Below are positions 7,240 through 8,854 of a DNA stretch of 8,854 bases, in pieces. This stretch comes from Rickettsiales bacterium UBA2645 (GTDB lineage: Bacteria; Pseudomonadota; Alphaproteobacteria; Rickettsiales; UBA1997), in assembly GCA_002359655.1 (NCBI GenBank), contig DENL01000029.1, positions 1 to 8,854 on the forward strand. The letters are read 5' to 3'. How positions within the stretch are numbered: the first letter of the stretch is position 1; the number at the start of each line of letters is the position of its first letter. Under the pieces are notes generated by a model that was not told the origin of the DNA, ran no database searches, and worked only from the letters and a program-made list of their open reading frames with translations. Position numbers and translations under genes: made by a program.

Positions 7240-8430
7240 ATGAAAAGGTCTAAAATTCTTCTAATAATCACCGGCTCAGTTGCGGCTTACAAAGCCATGG
7301 ATTTGGTTAGGTTGCTCAAAAAAAAATCTTTTGATGTTACTTGTATTCTAACCAAAGCAGCGCAGCAATTTATCACGCCACTTCTGGCTGCAAGCCTTTC
7401 TGGCAACAAAACTTACCACGAGCTTTTCAACGCTGAAGATGAGTCAGAAATTGGTCACATCCAGCTTTCGCGCCAATCCGATCTTATTGTTGTAGCGCCC
7501 GCAACGGCAGATTTTATTGCCAAAATCGCCAATGGTTACGCTGATGATTTAGCTGCAAATGTTATTTTGGCGGCCAATAAAAAAATTATTCTAGCGCCAG
7601 CAATGAACGAAAAAATGTGGGATAATTTGGCAACGCAAAAAAATTTAGCCAAAGCTATCGAGTCAGGAATAGCAATAGTTGAGCCTGAAACTGATATTCT
7701 TGCTTGTGGCGAACTTGGCATTGGCAAAATGGCCAGTGCCGAAAAAATTTGCGAAAAAATTTGCAATATTTTTGCCAACCAAAATCTGCTGCAAGGCAAA
7801 AAAATTCTAATTACTGGTGGTGCAACTTTTGAACCAATCGACCCAGTGCGCTTTATTGGCAATCATTCTTCCGGCAAACAAGCAATTGAAATTGCCAAAG
7901 TTCTGCACGAAATGGGAGCAGATTTGACGCTAATTGCAGGCAATATTCGTGAAACAATTTTTTTACCAAAAGAAAAAATTATTCGCGTAAAAACTGCCGC
8001 AGAAATGTTTGAAGCAGTGAAAAAAAACCTAAACAAAACAGAGGTTTTTATTGGCTGCGCCGCGGTTTCTGATTTTAAAGTTAAAAAAATTTTTCAGGAA
8101 AAAATCAAAAAAACTGCAGCAAAAAATTTGACTCTAGAGCTTGAAAAAAATCCTGATATTTTAGAATTTGTTGGCAACACAAAACAACGCCCGAAGCTTG
8201 TAATTGGCTTTGCCGCTGAAAGCAAAAATCTAGAAAAATACGCCGCCGAAAAATTAAAAAAGAAAAACTGCGATTTGATTATTGCCAACGATATTGAAGG
8301 CGGCGAAATTTTTGGCGCCAATCAAACTAAAGCATTTTTTGTTAGTGCCAAAAAATCTCAATCTCTGGGAAAGATCTCCAAAAGCCAGCTGGCTCAGCTC
8401 CTTGCTGACAGGATTTTAAATCTTGTTTAA
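7240..8430 (+). CDS. coaBC: Bifunctional phosphopantothenoylcysteine decarboxylase / phosphopantothenate-cysteine ligase
   Basis: CoaBC carries out two steps of coenzyme A synthesis: CoaB joins cysteine to 4'-phosphopantothenate, and CoaC (FMN-dependent) decarboxylates the product to 4'-phosphopantetheine. The 396-residue protein has normal length and both halves. CoaC half (~1-180): GSVAAYK (12-18), catalytic His73 in IGHIQLSR, PATADFIAKIANG (88-99), PAMNEKMW (120-127), and the active-site Cys156 in LACGELGIGKMA. CoaB half (~186-396): ITGGATFEPIDPVR (191-204), IGNHSSGKQ with Asn208, AAVSDFK (274-280), the conserved KIKK segment (288-291), and GFAAES (323-328). The ATG starts 4 bp after the stop of the large upstream gene with no visible Shine-Dalgarno, so translation may depend on ribosomes arriving from upstream. 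Confidence 0.96.
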   Translation: MKRSKILLIITGSVAAYKAMDLVRLLKKKSFDVTCILTKAAQQFITPLLAASLSGNKTYHELFNAEDESEIGHIQLSRQSDLIVVAPATADFIAKIANGYADDLAANVILAANKKIILAPAMNEKMWDNLATQKNLAKAIESGIAIVEPETDILACGELGIGKMASAEKICEKICNIFANQNLLQGKKILITGGATFEPIDPVRFIGNHSSGKQAIEIAKVLHEMGADLTLIAGNIRETIFLPKEKIIRVKTAAEMFEAVKKNLNKTEVFIGCAAVSDFKVKKIFQEKIKKTAAKNLTLELEKNPDILEFVGNTKQRPKLVIGFAAESKNLEKYAAEKLKKKNCDLIIANDIEGGEIFGANQTKAFFVSAKKSQSLGKISKSQLAQLLADRILNLV

Positions 8431-8467
8431 AACTGTTGGTTAAAGAAAATCTTGACTTACAAACCTT

Positions 8468-8728
8468 TTAGAAAATAGGTTGCGCGAAAATTTTAAATAA
8501 CTCAGAAAAAAATTCTTTGATGAATTTGATTTCAAAAACTCCATTAAAAACACTTCAACCTTTCTTTTCTAAGCCGACAAAAAGCTTAGCAAAAGCTGCA
8601 ATAGATTTTACTGCTTTAAGTTTCTTTTCTTTCTTAGCCAACACTCGCTGTTGTAGCTAAAGCTACATTAATTCATCCCTCTTTAAGTCCTTACGCGACT
8701 TTTTTTCGATACTTCTCAAGATATTCAT
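8468..8728 (-). pseudogene. Possible relic of a small minus-strand gene (weak)
   Basis: Reading the minus strand from an ATG at 8726-8728 gives a Lys/Arg-rich, protein-like start (MNILRSIEKKSRKDLKRDEL), then two TAG codons (8663-8665, 8657-8659), then in the same frame LQQRVLAKKEKKLKAV and KSIAAFAKLFVGLEKKG, a TGA (8555-8557), and a further 28 codons to a TAA at 8468-8470. Thus 87 codons contain only three internal stops, two of them inside one small palindrome. This may be a decayed gene, but chance in A-rich DNA is a real alternative. I recognise no family. Confidence 0.2.
8652..8667. repeat. Small perfect inverted repeat
   Basis: TGTAGC TAAA GCTACA is a 6-bp perfect stem with a 4-base loop. 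It is not followed by a clear T-run on either strand, so a rho-independent terminator is unlikely on this evidence. It could be an operator-like palindrome or an RNA hairpin upstream of pth. Confidence 0.4.
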
Positions 8729-8745
8729 TTTAATAGTTAAATTTT

Positions 8746-8854
8746 ATGACCAAAGTTTTTGTTTTTTTGGGCAATGAACGCCCAGAGCTTAGCTCTTCAA
8801 GACACAATGCTGGTTTTTTGGCAGCAGAAAAAATATACTGCTACCCATTAATTC
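8746..8854 (+). CDS. pth: Peptidyl-tRNA hydrolase, first 36 codons (cut by window end)
   Basis: Pth frees tRNA from peptidyl-tRNAs that drop off the ribosome and is essential in most bacteria. The visible N-terminus MTKVFVFLGNERPELSSSR then HNAGFLAAEK lines up without gaps with the family start: Asn10 after LG, then RHNAG with the catalytic His20 and Asn21 at the same positions as in the Escherichia coli enzyme. The usual GNPG.EY is GNERPEL here, so the Pro after Asn10 is lost. Only 109 bp lie in the window, so completeness cannot be judged. The ATG has no clear Shine-Dalgarno, as elsewhere in this window. Confidence 0.85.
   Translation, partial: MTKVFVFLGNERPELSSSRHNAGFLAAEKIYCYPLI

Larger units (their letters stand above)
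8431..8745. other. Intergenic stretch between coaBC and pth, no convincing gene
   Basis: This 315-bp stretch holds no gene I can support. A plus-strand frame 8520-8660 (46 codons, ATG) is open but has no ribosome site and no recognisable product. An opposite-strand frame interrupted by stops is listed separately. TTGACT at 8452-8457 with TAGGTT 18 bp later (8476-8481) is a weak sigma70-like pair that could drive transcription toward pth. AACCT/AGGTT (about 8463-8481) could form a short imperfect hairpin after coaBC, but no T-run follows, so I do not call it a terminator. Confidence 0.5.

Noticed and set aside
8461..8482. Rho-independent terminator after coaBC
   Set aside because: The AACCT/AGGTT stem is short and bulged, and a GC-containing stretch rather than a T-run follows.
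8520..8660. Plus-strand 46-codon open frame (MNLISKTPLK...) before pth
   Set aside because: No ribosome site and no family resemblance; an opposite-strand frame over the same bases looks equally protein-like, so neither can be trusted.

Overview
The window looks like a piece of chromosome from an AT-rich, probably host-associated alphaproteobacterium, Rickettsiales- or Holosporales-like. The grounds are inference from sequence style. RuvA opens with an alphaproteobacterial-type N-terminus, RuvB carries the alpha-like IIGEGPAAR stretch, start sites lack clear Shine-Dalgarno sequences, and the housekeeping genes sit beside an ankyrin-like protein and a giant multidomain protein of the kind seen in intracellular bacteria.

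Layout. Bases 1-1927 are read on the minus strand. Going 5'->3' on that strand they hold lipB (octanoyltransferase), then a hypothetical gene that is open only if two single-base shifts are allowed (1180-621), then the 5' part of an ankyrin-like gene (558 to the window edge). A 36-bp, almost pure A/T gap separates lipB from a plus-strand cluster: ruvA, ruvB, a 1212-codon gene, and coaBC, with gaps of only 10, 3 and 4 bp, so they are very probably one transcript. About 315 bp with no convincing gene follows, then the first 36 codons of pth (peptidyl-tRNA hydrolase), cut by the window end.

The standout is the 1212-residue protein at 3597-7235. It contains the full set of PP2C (PPM) phosphatase catalytic motifs, but in a rearranged order: the VFDGHGG motif, normally second, comes after the last motif (DNITV). 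This is followed by a Cys-protease domain with the H...N...Q-x5-C pattern of the CE clan (Ulp1/C48, deubiquitinase/deSUMOylase-like), a helical region, a lysine-rich linker holding a fresh 18-bp tandem duplication, and a pentapeptide-repeat-like tail. It is most simply read as a host-directed effector (inference) embedded between DNA-repair and coenzyme A genes.

The housekeeping genes have unrelated jobs: lipoate attachment (lipB), Holliday-junction branch migration (ruvAB), coenzyme A synthesis (coaBC) and recycling of peptidyl-tRNA (pth). Their grouping says little about a shared pathway. The interest lies in the accessory genes around and among them.
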